Positions 46,172 to 58,950 of a stretch of DNA of 64,000 nt are shown here, one piece after another. A model generated the notes under the pieces. It saw only the letters and a list, made by a program, of their open reading frames with translations. It did not search any database and was not told the DNA's origin. The DNA lies in the NCBI GenBank assembly GCA_014529385.2, contig CM043945.1, positions 98,801,463 to 98,865,462 on the forward strand. The letters run 5' to 3'. Position numbers and translations under genes: made by a program. Source of the DNA: Adiantum capillus-veneris (lineage: Eukaryota > Streptophyta > Polypodiopsida > Polypodiales > Pteridaceae). Position 1 is the first letter of the stretch; every line of letters begins with the position of its first letter.

Positions 46172-47578
46172 GTCAACCCCCACCCCCCCGGCCCTCCTAT
46201 GGGGGGTGTGTTCTCACCAAGCGAATAAGAAGAAAATTCAAGGGCTTCCGAGGCTCCTCATGCTGGCATACCCCTTAATCAATGCATTTAGAGAGACAAC
46301 CCTTGGACATTAGGCTCTGGAAACGACAGAGGTTTCGCAAAAATGAGACACATTTGGCATGAGGGTCGACCAAGCAGTGCCAGGAGCGACGGCCCGTTCG
46401 TCTGCCATCCTCACATGTGTTCTGAGAGGGGGAAGGTGGAGAGGTTTTTGAAAACCGATCATCACTGGGAGTACGTGTTACTTCCTTTCTTGAGCTGGGT
46501 TAAAGTGATCGATTCATTTATACTTCCTTATATTGCCTTCACCAACCTGCTCCTCAATATTTCCAAATGTAATTGGAAAGAGTTTCTAAAATTGGTGAAA
46601 AGGTTCTTATGGAAGAACACCACCAAAGCTTTGACATCTTAGTAGTGGGCCAAATGGGAGACAATCACTTGACTGGTGGAACAAGGTGGTCTCGGCATTC
46701 TCAACCCTACTGCTCAAATGGAAGCCTTGTGTGACAAATTTGTGGTCTCACTTGCAAAACAATACCAAGCCTAGCCTATCATGACCAAAGATATGATCGA
46801 CAAGGCAAAGTTTTGTTCTAAATATGGCAATGAAAAGGGATTGAGGTGTACGAAACTTTTAGCCCCGAGGTGGACCAGCCTGAGACTTGGAGGCACCACA
46901 TGGGAGCTCGTGCAAAAATGCAATAGAATAACAGAGGTACTATAGTGGGGGGATAACCAAGTACTTCCAGAACCCTGTCACGCACTAGTCCCCTTGGCTC
47001 CCTAAAGCTGCTGGTAGGTATGCTTCTGAACCCATATTGGTGAGAAATTGCTAAAAAGGTCAATAATGTAGGAGGCCAATGGCTAGCTCACTTTTGGGAT
47101 GATATCAGTATGTGTTAGAAAGGATCTAACGTACTGAGTGCCCAGTTTCAGCTCAATGTGACACTCAGAAACTACTGATCAATAGAGATGTAGAAGGGTT
47201 GGATAATATTGTGATGCCTATTTGTGAATCCAATTTTTCAGTGGAAAGCCTGGAGATGGCCCATGTGTAGCCAGTTCTCTAAACCTCTTAGAAAGGGCAT
47301 ATACCTGCCTTTAATGCATGAGGCTAATTGGTTCGTCCCTCTGAACAAACATTAGAACAAAAAATAGTCCGGAAGATCGATGAGCAAAGATCACAAAAGA
47401 CATTTGGAATCCACAGTGGCCTCAATTCATGAAGATTTTTCTATGGAAGGTACTTTGGGGGGCTCTCTTGACAAGCAACAAGATTTAAGCAAGAGGTATT
47501 GGGCCCGATAGATGCCGGGGTGCAAATTGGCTAGAGAATACCTAGCCCACCTCTTCATGGAGTGCCAGGCATCTATGA
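46172..47578 (+). repeat. LINE fragment, tandem copy 3 (longest, ancestral-like)
   Basis: Same start as copy 2. It retains 46627-46683, which other copies lack; in that stretch the frame reads WAKWETIT, as in a LINE between FLW and GGLGI. At its end it continues past the shared breakpoint into GCKLAREYLAHLFMEC, the Cys/His cluster (C..HLF..C) of the plant LINE RT C-terminus, to about 47578, where E2 begins. Confidence 0.85.
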
Positions 47579-48980
47579 GTTGCAGTTTCTTTCTTGTCTT
47601 TGAGAGAGCTGGTTTTTCCCATTCTTTCCATATTTCTTTTGTTGCAATTGCCACTCCTATCCTGCTATCTAGAAAAGCAATTGTCTTCACTCCCTTATGT
47701 TATATACGTAAGGTGGTGTTTCCTTTTTCACATTTGTAGTAATCACCTACCTTGTACATGTTTTGGTTTAGGTTTGTCTTGTGGAACATTCCATTTGTGC
47801 TCATGTACAGGGAGGGTGTGATGAGGGATTCTTAGCCCCATCTTTTCTAAGGTTTTTCCCATTTCTTCCCATAGATGTGGGCAAATTTGTAGTAGCTCTG
47901 AAAGAGTTATTGTGAACTGTATAGGCAATGACATGAACTTGTGTAAGCCCTTTGTGTCCATCATCTTCGGAGTTGGTCTCAATTGAGAAGGTACAATTTT
48001 GACTTCATTTTTTTTTTTGTGTGTTCTCCAATGAAAGACGGTAAGGTCTTCAATTGTTTAATCTTTCTATCTGTAGATACTTATGTTCTTGCATCCCCAT
48101 ATAAGGATTGAATGTCCCTTGGGTAGAAATCATGGTCCATAATTATTTTTGGGATGGGTGCAGACTTGAATGTTTTTCTACCATCCTTCTTGTTTCTTAT
48201 TGTTTCCCACAAGGCTTGTAGACATGGCTCTTCCTTTTTTGGATTAGGCATCACCAATTGTAACTTGGCATCATCAGTGGTGTTAGCCACTGCCCTTGTA
48301 TCCAATGGTATTTCAAGTTCAGTTCTTGTTTTATCTTTTGTTTCAATGTTCTTGTGCTCATTGTATTTGTGGATAAGCACTTCAATTTCAAGGACATGAG
48401 GTTTTTTCGACTCCATTAGAGCTTGAGCAATCTCTATGAGCCTTATGTACATTTCTAATCTTTGTTTTTCTACTACTAGGTGAGGATATATCAACCATCT
48501 CTACTTGTTAGTCTCGTTGTTTTTCAACCTAGCATTGTAAGATTTTAACAATGCGTTGAATGGTTCCAACGTTTTTATCGACTAAGACTGATCCTCTCGA
48601 TGATACTTTTGAAGGAACTGACCCTTCAGGTTTTCCTTTGTTTTCATTTTCTTGTTTCAGCAATTCCTTTGTTTGTTTTAGCTTAGTCTCTAAGACAATT
48701 TTCTCCTTTAGCCTTTTTTCTTTCATTTTGTCTCTTTTTTCTTTCCACAATTTTGTTGAGTTTTCACAGCTAAGCTGTCGAATTCCAATTGAACTGGTGG
48801 TGAATTTTCAACTTCCACTGGTGCGTTTTTTGCAACTTCCTGAGCCTGAGCTCTTGTAACTGCATTAATAATAATTGTCGGCTTGCTCTTTGATCCACTT
48901 GAGCATGGCATGATCTTGATTATGTTCATTGTTTCTTTTTCTTTGTTGACAGGATTTTTGGAATAGTTTAGAAGCACATG
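47579..48980 (-). pseudogene. E2 retropepsin and Gag-Pol linker
   Basis: Minus-strand pieces: TQQNCGKKKETK end of the knuckle region (48977-48723), ELKQTKELLKQENENKG and SSRGSVLVDK (48750-48529), EIAQALMESKK (48494-48081), LPIQFTITLSELLQICPHLW (47982-47743) and finally KTIAFLDSRIGVAIATKEIW (about 47690-47590). The active-site loop is DSRIG where E1 has DSGAG, so the protease is dead. E1 equivalents lie at 10688-11821. Confidence 0.8.
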
Positions 48981-51277
48981 ATTAATTGTACATCCATCAC
49001 AAAACCCAAAGATCTTTTTGTGCTCACCCTTGTGTGGACAAATTTTTTTCCAATGATCACCTCCGCATTCATAGCACAGTCCTACTTGTGGGAAGCTTGT
49101 GGAGCACCCATTGGTTTTCCTATCCCGGGAGAGTAACCTCTAGGTCGGTAATTTTGGTTTGCTATGAACATGAGTGTGTTTTGATCCCGAGCAATGATTG
49201 TTCATTGGTTGCACTTCATACAATGGCTCGATAGCAACGTCAAGATTTATCAAAGATAGTTCACTTCCTTCAGCATAAGCAGTTCTCTTAGATTGTCTCT
49301 TGTAATTCTTGCTTGGTTCCTCATAATATGGAGCCAGTGATATTATTCTATGGTCTAGAAGTGTCTCTACCGGCTGAGTGTATCGCAGTATTGCTCAGTT
49401 GTTTTGAGTCAAAAAAGGTTGTTGACCCAATATTGGTTGAGGTCAGTCTCTCCCTTGAGTTGTGTTTTTTGGACCTATTTGGTACCTTGGTGGTGGCGGC
49501 AGTAATGGTTTTCCCCCTAGAGGTCCATACAACCCCTTTCTTACATACTTTTGGTTGTAGAAACTTTCATGCGTTTCATGATTGGTCAATTTTTGCTCTA
49601 CACCACACCACTTCAATACGCATTGCGCATTCATTGATGATGTCCTAGGTTGGGTGTTACACTATTGGGCGGGAGTATCCCCTCCACAAATGTCACGTTC
49701 CTTGTATGTTGTCCTTGTACGTTTGCATTTGGTTTTTTGTATGGGTTCATTCATCGAATTACGTCCTCGACCATTTTCTCCACATTTGTTGTGGTTAGAT
49801 TCTGATCTCCTCTTTTTGCAATGGGTTCTCTTGTGGTAGAATAGGCATTACTTGAAGCATTATCAAAGTCTTCAATGACTTCTCTATACGCTTTGTAATT
49901 ATTGACTAGATATAATGCTTCTTTAGTGACTTGCTCAAATGTGACTCATGCTTTTACCTGTAGTTCCTTTTTGAGAGTTTTGTTCTTTAAGCCCTTGGTG
50001 AAAAGGACCGATAATCTCTCATCTTGAGATAGTTCCCTTGCTGGAAATGTCTTGATGTACTGCTTGAAGCAAAGCAAAGCTTCTTTCACCTTTTTGTTTT
50101 ATTTACATTTAAAGGTGTAGATTTGGAATACCGTGTTGTGTTTGATTCCCCTTTTCAAGCACTCCTCAGCAAACTCCCATAAGAGTTGCTCTATGTTCAT
50201 GAAATTTTGGCTGTTTAGCAGTTGGAACCATGTTAACAATGTTCCTTCTAAGGTTAACCCAAACCCCTCATATTGAGTATGGAAATCTGTCACTTGTTCT
50301 ACCCTCAAAACCCATTTGAAGATCAAAGTGTGTGCATATGGATCTCTTGAACCATTGTACTTTTGTAGCACGCATTTGGCTACTTGAGATGGCCGCATTT
50401 GTCTAGTCTTCGTAACCATTCTCACACACGGGGTATTCACTAAGGGTTACCGTATGGTATCATGTGACTGTACAATAGGGGGGGTTTTAAAGCCGAAAAG
50501 GATAGATTTTACATAAGAGGGTCCCACATGTAGGGGTTAAAAAGGAAATTTTGTTTCACGCAGGTGGCATCCCCCTATTACTACTAGTGAACCCCCCGTG
50601 TTCTCACAACTCCTAGTTCTTTTGAGATAACATCTCTTATTTTATATTCACCTCCAGGTATCATAATTGAAATTCACTCTATCGGTCTTCCTTCAGAATG
50701 CCTTTCATGCTCTCTAGAAACTACATAAGGATCCCTTGTGGTGTACTATCTCATGAGTTTCACTGCCTCTCTGGGTAGTCATTTGAACCTTAAAACTTAA
50801 GGATCCCATTGGTCTAATAGCTGCAAAATCATTTACAGCCCTAGTTCTCTCTGGACTCACTCAAGTTGTTTTTGGTATGGTATGGGATAAGGTAGGCCTC
50901 ATTGGCTCTAGAGTAATATAGTATTGGTGGAGTGTTCCTCCAAAATATGTATGTTTTGTGAGCTCTTTACGATCTATTTGCAAATACCTGCATATATACT
51001 TGTCCATAATCACTATGTTAATATTTTTTCTCTCAGTGTATGTAAAAACATATAGCTTTTTGTAGTCAGTCAACTCCTTAAGGTTGGGCTTGTCACATCT
51101 ATAATAGCGTATCTAATCTCCATTATCATATTGGTACAACCCCACATAGGTGTTATCAGTGTTGATATATTTGGTTTCATTCACTCGCCTTAGCAAAACA
51201 TTTTCCTAGTCTATTTTAGGCGGAGCATCCTCAGGCTTTGTGTTTTGTCCACAATGTAGGGATTGAGTACAATCATG
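48981..51277 (-). pseudogene. E2 gag, main part
   Basis: Colinear with E1 gag: KLYVFTYTERKNIN and TYFGGTLHQYYI (51073-50861), QVAKCVLQKYNGSRDPYAH and DFHTQYEGFGLTLEG (50440-50099), KWCGVEQKLTNHETHESFYN (49634-49443), and a Cys-cluster region near 49060 (HKGEHKKIFGFCDG). Stops separate every piece. Confidence 0.8.
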
Positions 51278-51503
51278 TGTTGGAATTAGGGTTGCAAGGG
51301 CACACACACATAGCTTGGAGAAGATGAAGAAGCTCAAGGCACACAACAGGGAGTGTATTGCTTAGTGCTTAATGAAAGATGATCTAGCCCTGGAGTGATG
51401 GGCATATATACAATGCACGGGGGAAAAAGCTTCTAAAGAGGGAAAAAGTGCCCCGGCGGTCCTAAGTGTGTTCACACAAATCACTACCTCATATATGGTA
51501 ACA
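51278..51503 (-). repeat. C2 3' LTR
   Basis: 226 bp. On the minus strand it starts TGTTACCATATATGAGG and ends CCCTAATTCCAACA. A GGGGGGATT purine run precedes it on the minus strand (51504-51512). Confidence 0.93.
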
Positions 51504-51681
51504 AATCCCCCCTGGGAGTGATGCGGTGAACAAGAGCTGGCACATGGTGTATAGAGGAGTGCCATGCCCTAAGGACATGATCAATCCACAAAGGGGAGCA
51601 GGCCCAAAGCTTTGCAAAAAGCTTTAAACTTCTCATGAGGTAGAGCCTTTGTGAAATGATTTGCAAGGTTGTCTTGTGTTG

Positions 51682-53499
51682 TCATGACATAAGCCAAGCT
51701 GATATCTCCTGCTGAGAGTCTCTCCTTGACATAGTGCTAATGCACCTCAAGTGCTTTGTGCGAGCATGAAAAACTGGGTTTCTTACAACTGCCAATGCGC
51801 TCTGATTGTTAGTGTAGATTATGTTGGCAGTGTCCTGTCCAGCACCCAGATCAGCCATAAGGTGTTTGAGACATACACACTCAATTGTAGTTGTGAAAAC
51901 TACCCTGTACTCATCTTCACAACTGGAAGTGGCCACATCAAGTTGCATCTTGCTCAACCATGATATACATGAACTGCCAAGCATGAAACAAAAACCACTT
52001 GTGGACACCCATGTGTCATAACAACTAGCCCAATTTGAGTCCAAAAAAGCATGCAAATCTTGCGGCAATGATCCCCCTAAAGTGCCACTTAAGTAGCGAA
52101 AGATCCTCTTAATAACCTGCCAATGCTTAGACCCTGGGCTATGCATAAATTTGCTAACCTGTGAGACTGCAAACTGAATATCTGGCCTCATATTGCATAC
52201 ATAAATAAGGCATCCAACAACAATTTGATAAAGAGTGACATTAACAAGATCTCCGGTATCATGAAGACTTAACTTCAAACCTGTTTCCATTGGAGTAGAA
52301 ATACGTTTGCAGTCCTCAAGTCCAAACTTACATAGTAATGTTTCTATGTACCTTGCTTGACATAAAGCAATCCCTCCATCACACTACTTAAACTGTATCC
52401 CCAAGTAATGATGCAAAAGCACCAAGTCTTTCATCTTGAAAGTAGAATTCAAATCAGCCTTAAATTTAGCAAGGTGTGTCTCATTTGGACCAGTAATCAG
52501 AAAATCATCCACATAACGAACGACAATCAGAAATACATCACCCTCACGCTTGACATACAAAGTGCTTTCCATTGGACTGTTACAAAAGCCTTGCTTGACC
52601 AAATGAGTGTCATATTTCTCATACCAAGCACGAGGAGATTGCTTCAACCCATACAAAGCTTTGCTCCATTTCCACACTTTGTTTTCATGTCCTTTCTTGA
52701 CAAAACCACGAGGCTACGTTACATACACTTCCTCAAGTATGTCACCATTCAAGAAAGCAGTAACAATGTCTGACTGATGTACATTCCAACCAAAATGGGT
52801 TGTCAATGCACGTAGAAAATGCACAATAGTCATATAACAAGTGGGAGAAAAAGTCTCTTCATAGTCAATGCCTTTTTGTTGTGCATAACCTTTTGCAACA
52901 AGTCTAGCCTTATAGTGATCAATCTCACCATCCGGTTTACGTTCCAACTTGTAAATCCACTTTGTACCAATGGCATTTTTGCCAGGAGGCAAATCACATA
53001 AAGTCCACGTGTCATTTCCTATAAGTGCATCAAATTTTGATTGCATGGCAGCCATCCAATTTTTTGAATTCTGTGCTTCATCAAAGGAGAAAGGTTCTTC
53101 TTCATCACATAAACTCAAAATAGCCAAATAATAACAATTTGACACATAAGATGCCTGGGTTGAACCTGAATGAGTACGCCTAGACAAAGGTGCATCCAAT
53201 TTAATGTCACACAAAGTGTGCACCAGCCATTTTGGCATACTTCTAGCCTCCTCATTTTCAGCCCTTTCCACATCAAGTACATCATGTACATCTGCATCAA
53301 TAATAGGCTGATTCGTAAGAGTTTTAAAAACCCCCAAAGGCTGTACATGTGCCTCATTGGAATTTACATTGAAATTTCCACCCGTCAAAAGAGGCAACAA
53401 ACTATCATAAATGTCTTGTGAGCGTACATTACTATCTCTCGTACATGACAACAAAGGATGAATAAAATCTTCCACAAACATAACATCACGCCAAACCAA
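51682..53499 (-). pseudogene. C2 RT and RNase H
   Basis: Minus-strand frames 53499-52714 (IGTKWIYKLERKPDGEIDHYK, GIDYEETFSPTC, DIVTAFLNGDILEEVYVT), 52677-52384 (ALYGLKQSPRAWYEKYDTHL, VVRYVDDFLITG) and 52290-51682 (YICWLSKMQ region, SSCEDEYRVVFTT, YTNNQSALAVVRNP). At the RNase H first motif DSNWASCYDTWVSTSGF keeps the Asp. Three breaks split it. Confidence 0.9.
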
Positions 53500-55804
53500 G
53501 ATACACTTTGTTTGTGAGTGGTATAACCTATAACCCTTGCTTTCAGCACTGTAGCCGACAAAAATACATTCATAGACTTATCATCCAATTTTTTGCACTG
53601 TGTTTGTGGAACTAGAGCATAAGCTAGACATCCAAAAACACGCATGTGATCAATAGATGGCTTTATTTCATGCCATGCTTCATAAGGAGTGACACACTGC
53701 AAGACCTTTATAAGACACTTGTTAAGTACATAAGTGGCACACATGACAGCCTCAAGCCAAAACGAATGTGGTGAAGCTTGACTTTGACCATACACATTCC
53801 ATTTCCATAGAGACCTGTTTTTTCTTTCAGTAAAACCATTTTGCTGAGGTGAATACGGCACTGTACACTGGTGTTCTATCCCACGACTAGATAGAAATGC
53901 ATTAAACTCATGAGACATATACTCCTCCCCTTGATCTGAATGGAGGGTGCCCATAGTACATTTAGACACATTTTCAACCACAACCAAAAATTGCTTGAAG
54001 CACAAAAACACTTCAGAGTTAGCTTTCAATGGATACACCCATGCATGCAGGGAGTAATCATCTATAAAAGTCACAAAGTACAGGTAATTGCCCAAGGATG
54101 GCATTTGCATAGGCCCACAAACATCACTATGCACAAGATGCAACCTGCATGTAGCTCTTACTGAGCCATCGTTTGGAAACTTTGAACGCTGCATCTTACC
54201 CAATATACAGCCTTCATACACATGCTTTGAAGGTGCTTCAAGAGGTGGCAAAGAAGCAACCATTTCAAATTTTTGCAAATGCAGCAAACTGACAAAATTC
54301 AGATGCCCAAATCGTGCATGCCAAAGTTTTGCATCTGAAACAGCCTTTAAATCCACAACTGCATTTGCAAAATTTTGCCCACACTTGTCATACAAAGTGA
54401 GCTTATATAGCTCACGACACAAAATGCCAGATGCAACAATTTCATTTCCAAAACTGAGATCATGAACTGTACATCTATCATCCACAAATTTTACAACAAG
54501 ACCAAGTCTTGCAAGTGCAGATACAAACAAAAGATTATTTTTGATCCCTGGCACAAAAAGTGCATCAAGTGTAAAAGAATTTCCATTCGTAGCAGTTAGC
54601 ATAATATTTCTAATTCCCTTGATCAGATAAGAGGAATTGTTGGCACAGGTGATTGTAATTCCATGAGGAACAGCCTCAAGAGAGGTAAACAAGTCACGAT
54701 GCGAAGTGATGTGCTTTGTAGCACCACTATCAAAGTACCAAACATTCAAATTTGTAGCAATCGACATACATGCATCATGGACAGAAGGGTCATAAGTACA
54801 CTCTACACCAATGCCCATTCTGCATCTACACTAGCATTACAATCTCCATGGTCAGAAGATTCCACAATAGCTGTAGTAGTAGTGGTTCCAGCCTCTTTCT
54901 TCTTGGTCTCTTTCACCTTCAATTTAGGACATTGCTTGATCAAATGATCATTAGCCTTGCAATAATGGAACAAATCTTCTTTTTGCCTTTGTCACCAAAA
55001 TTCCTAGACAAATTGCTGCCAGTTGAAGGATTAGAAACAGGGTACTTGCTGCTTACATAAGAACCCTAAGAAGTGGCTGCATTGTTATTACCACTTTTTT
55101 TCTGAGAAGCAACAAAAGCATATTCAACTGCACACTGTTTAGCCTTGTTTTTTCTAGAAAGTGACTCCTGTAATAGCAATGTGCATAATGTATCAAATTT
55201 GATAGCTTGCGGCTTTCCTTGGGTCATAAGTCTCCAAGTACTAGCAAAAGTCTGGTAAGTGTCCATCAACGCATCCAGAACAGTCTGCACAAGTGAGCTG
55301 TCGGAAATGACTTCACCTACAAAATTGAGTTGCTCATTGATATCCTTGATACCAGCAAGGAAAGTATCCATATCATCTTCCTCTTGCATAATCTTTGACT
55401 CCAACTCTTTATGCAGCAATGCAATTTTAGCCTCATTGAAGCTAAGCCAAAGTATCCCAAGCGTGTTTTGCTGATTTTGCTGAGCGGATGTGAGGAGTAA
55501 TAGTGCACTTCACAGATAATGCAATCAATGCATGAGCATGCGCGTCTTCAACATCCCATCGAGACTGCTCAGCTATAGGCAACACAACTCTAGCAGCAAC
55601 AATAGACCTGCTAGAACCTGCAACATCCTCAATAGATCCTGTATCCGCAGAAGGCGGACGTATATCAATGCCCTACACAACATTCCAAACACCCTTTGAC
55701 ACAAGAACATGTGTCATCGTGTAAGCCCACATTGGGTACTTATCCCCATCCAATCTGTCCTCAGCAGCAAACATCTTAAAAATATCTGTGTTGTTGTCAT
55801 CCAT
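53385..55804 (-). pseudogene. C2 gag, protease and integrase
   Basis: Start ATG at 55804 (MDDNNTDIF). Gag reads YPMWAYTM, then a TAG where C1 has CAG (VQGID), then ELESKIMQEEDDMDTFLAG. Protease WYFDSGATKHIT; pre-integrase LWHARFGHLNFVSLLHLQKF, which preserves the segment deleted in C1; integrase VHSDVCGPMQMPSLGNYLYF, FIDDYSLHAWVY, HSDQGEEYMS and PYSPQQNGFTERKNRS. The frame 54818-53385 is open for 477 codons. Confidence 0.9.
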
Positions 55805-56152
55805 GGCAAATGACTACACCTGATGTGAAAATTGCTGGGAAAGAGGAGAAACAAATTAGGAACAACACGTGCTATGTAGCATAGCCCAAAGAAGACCGTA
55901 GGAACCTATTCTGAAAAAAACGGCACTGACAAAAAATTTGTACAAAAGGACAAAATTGCCTGCGCAGTATTGCCTGTAGTGGAAACAGAGGCTGAAATGA
56001 GCCGAGATCAATATTTTGAAAATACCAAGCTCTATGAGCTCTCCCAAAGTCTTAATCACCTTGCAGATGCTTGCCAAATCTCACTCAAATCGGAGCAAGT
56101 GAGCAGGAGGGTGCTGGCAACACTGGCGACTATGCCCAGGAGGACGTAACCT

Positions 56153-56164
56153 GCTCTGATACCA
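56153..56164 (-). promoter_or_regulatory. C2 primer-binding site, initiator tRNA-Met
   Basis: On the minus strand TGGTATCAGAGC starts three bases inside the 5' LTR end. Confidence 0.92.
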
Positions 56165-56166
56165 AT

Positions 56167-56392
56167 TGGTGGAGTTAGGGTTGCAAGGACACACACACAT
56201 ATCTTGGAGAAGATGAAGAATGTCAAGGCACACAACAAGGAGTGTATTTCTTAGTGCTCAATGAAAGATGAGCTAGCCCTAGAGTGATGGGCGTATCTAC
56301 ATTGCACGGGGAAAAAAACTCCTAAAGAGGGAAAAAGTGCCCTGGCGGTCCTAAGTGTGTTCACACACATCACTACCTCATATATGGTAACA
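56167..56392 (-). repeat. C2 5' LTR
   Basis: 226 bp. On the minus strand TGTTACCATATATGAGG...CCTAACTCCACCA. The terminal CCAACA of the family has become CCACCA here. Confidence 0.93.
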
Positions 56393-56397
56393 TCATG

Positions 56398-56765
56398 TAC
56401 ATCTTGCATCTTTAGGCTCTATGTACACTTTGTCATTTGTGCCTATCAACCTCCATTTGTCCACAAAGTAGGAATTGAGTACAACCATGTATATCTTGCC
56501 ATCTTCATCAAAATAGAGATCACCGTTATAATCAACATCCTTAAGGTCTCTAAACTTCTAAGGATGGTTTTCTAATTTCACACAATAGTGGTCCATGCCA
56601 TCCTTGTAGATGTTGTCCTTCTGCTCATTTTCAAATTGGAATTTTAAATGGAGCAATTTGACGTTAGAGGCTTCTTGAGAGGGTCTATCCCCCATGATTG
56701 GTTTCTCATGAAAACTCACTCGTTTAATCTCCTCAACAATTATGGTGTATGATCTCTTTGATGAT
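56398..56765 (-). pseudogene. E2 gag N-terminal part
   Basis: Minus strand: DTSSKRSYTIIVEE, then NVKLLHLKFQFENEQKDN, IYKDGMDHYCVKLENHP, matching E1 gag residues just after MAAGPSNP. It is cut by C2 on the left and by a (CT)n tract on the right. Confidence 0.8.
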
Positions 56766-56781
56766 GTGTCAAAAAAACCTT

Positions 56782-56793
56782 CCTCTCTCTCTC

Positions 56794-56875
<82 letters not shown>

Positions 56876-56882
56876 CCCCCCC
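56782..56882. repeat. (CT)n microsatellite plus C run, junction of E2 and E3
   Basis: About 90 bp of CT repeats ending in 10 C. It lies at the exact changeover from minus-strand E2 gag to the plus-strand E3 leader. Confidence 0.95.
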
Positions 56883-57293
56883 TTGGTGATTGTGTTGGGA
56901 GTGTTCTCTTTTGATTGATGTACAAGGTTGTCTCTTCTCTTGTGTTTGGCTCAAGAGGAGTTCTCTTGCATCCTAGTTTGCATCAAAAACTAGGTGGTGC
57001 CCCTTTTCTTGTTTGGGTCTTGGCTGTGGGTTGTTGTTGTTTGTGTTTGTGTTTTCCCAACCCTAATTGAGCAGCATGGGAGCCTTGAAGGGTGTTTAGA
57101 GGCCGATTTTCTTGCCGCCCCATCCCGGACTGTCACCTCAACGTCTAAGCCTCGATGAAAGATCGACATTGTGGATTTTTCTCTAGGTGAGTATTCTAAA
57201 CCATATGACCTAGTCCAAGATGTTTTGATGCAAGGCCCAAAGATAACCTAGCCCCAATTACTCCACCTTGCACCAAGGGTAAGGAGGAAATGG

Positions 57294-57733
57294 ATGAAAA
57301 TGGTAATCACTAGGAGGTCAAGACCAAGGATAGTTGGGGCTATCTCTGGGAGGAACCTAGACAACATCCTACATATAATGGATGCCCACATCAAGGGGCA
57401 ATGCATTTCAAACATCTACATTGATGGTGGTGTAGAAATATGCGTCATGAGTGAGAAGATGATGCATCATTTGGGCCTAGAAGTAAGTAGGCCAATTCTA
57501 AAATGGCCAAGAATGTCAAGGTAAAGTGCGTAGGCATTGTGAATGCAGTCAAGGTGAAAGCATTCAACACTAAGGTGGAGATAGACGTATTTGTCATGCC
57601 ACACAAAGGGAAGGGCTATCCTATCATTCTTGGAAGACCATGGCTCATGGCTATGAAGGCTAAGCAAGACTGGAGTACTGGAATGATCCAAATGAAGGAT
57701 GCCAAAGGAAAGCCCATATTCTACGAGACATGA
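57294..57733 (+). pseudogene. E3 retropepsin
   Basis: CISNIYIDGGVEICVMSEKMM has DGG where the active-site DSG/DTG is expected. In another frame YPIILGRPWLMAMKAKQDW is the second block. The shift between them is near 57510. Confidence 0.8.
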
Positions 57734-58079
57734 AGATTGGCCAACAATGCAACATGGCCTTGGAGGCATTAGAAGATGAACTCACTAGTGACTCTTCAAC
57801 CACTTCAAAAGAAGAGACTACAACAACGAAGGAAAGAGACAATAGCATCAAGGTAATGGGGGTCATTCTCAAAGATCTTAAGAGATTGGAGTGGTCTAAA
57901 ACACCACCGACAAACCAAGGGGAGACATCAAGTATGCAACCCTTGGTAGACTCAAGTAAGTTACATCGGATGCTCTCTAGCGAATTGTGTATTGAAGAGA
58001 GAGAAGAGTATATTTTAATGCTGAGTAACTTTACCACACTTTTATTGATGAGTATGACAAGATCACTGGCATCACAATA

Positions 58080-58920
58080 GTGCATTACCACATAAAAATC
58101 AAGGAGGGAAGTAAGCCCATAGTGCAAAAGCTCATAAGGCTAGGAGTAATTCAGCAAGAGGCTTTGCTCAAGAGTTGAGGAATTTGCAACAGGCAAGTTT
58201 CATCTACCTTGTCAAAGACTCAGAGTAGGTCTCTCTAGTGGTAGTTACACCAAAGAAAAATGGTAAATGGAGGGTTCGTGTGGACTTTAAACCTCTCAAT
58301 GCAGCCACAAAGAGGGATCCTTTTCCCCTCCCATTCCAGGATGAAATTCTCAACGAGGTAGCAGGTCATGAGCGCTACACAGTGTGTGATGGCTACGGCT
58401 ACTTCCAAATTAGTATTGCAGAGGAAGATCAAAGAAAGACAATTTTCATAACACTCTGGGGATGTTTTGCTTACAGAGTGATGCCTTTTGGCCTTACCAA
58501 TGCTCTGGCCACTTTCCAGCGTTATGTAACTTTTGTTTTCTAGCCATACTTCGGAAAGTAAATACGGGTTTTCATAGATGATTTATGTATCTATAGTTCT
58601 TTCTCTGTCCATTTGGGTAAAGGCTATGATGGTCTAGCTAGGGGGCAAGCCTTGGGTGGTCAACTTAACATAGATAAATGTCACATTGGTGAAAGCAAGG
58701 TTACTCTTCTTGGTCATGTGATTTTGGCCAAGGTAATTGAGGCTGACCCGAGCAAGGTCCAAGCTTTGGTGTCATTATCAATGCCCACAACGGCAAAGAA
58801 ATTGGTCTCTTTCCTCCAGAAGGTAAGGTATTTGAGCAGGTTTATCCACTTGCTCTCTCAAGTGGTTCTCCCTTTACAACAAGTCACCCATGAAGATGTA
58901 TTCATTTGAGTGAAGAAAAT
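58080..58920 (+). pseudogene. E3 reverse transcriptase
   Basis: VVVTPKKNGKWRVRVDFKPLN, YTVCDGYGYFQISIAEEDQ, FAYRVMPFGLTNALATFQ, then FIDDLCIYSS near 58571-58600 (F/YxDD signature), LNIDKCHIGESKVTLLGHVI and the thumb FLQKVRYLSRFIH. Stops around 58540 and 58560 and shifts split it. Confidence 0.88.
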
Positions 58921-58950
58921 GAGCAACAATTCAATTAAGTAAAATAGATA

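Larger units (their letters stand above)
51278..56392 (-). mobile_element. C2: copia element, sister of C1, nested in E2 gag
   Basis: 5115 bp with 226-bp LTRs and a perfect TCATG target duplication (51273-51277 and 56393-56397). It is inserted within the N-terminal part of E2 gag. Protein order and sequence follow C1 closely. It has more lesions than C1, and its LTRs differ from each other at more positions, so it looks older. Confidence 0.96.
47579..56765 (-). mobile_element. E2: truncated gypsy element related to E1, split by C2
   Basis: Reading the minus strand: gag N-terminus (56765-56393), C2 insertion, rest of gag (51277-49900), zinc-knuckle region, coiled linker and retropepsin, ending at 47578 against the LINE array. 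Every recognised piece is colinear with E1. RT, RNase H, integrase and both LTRs are missing in this window. Frames are heavily broken, so E2 is older or more decayed than E1. Confidence 0.85.

Noticed and set aside
44109-47063. Minus-strand 97-codon frame repeated in each LINE copy
   Set aside because: It is antisense to LINE sequence and recurs only because the array is tandem; composition is not that of a known family.
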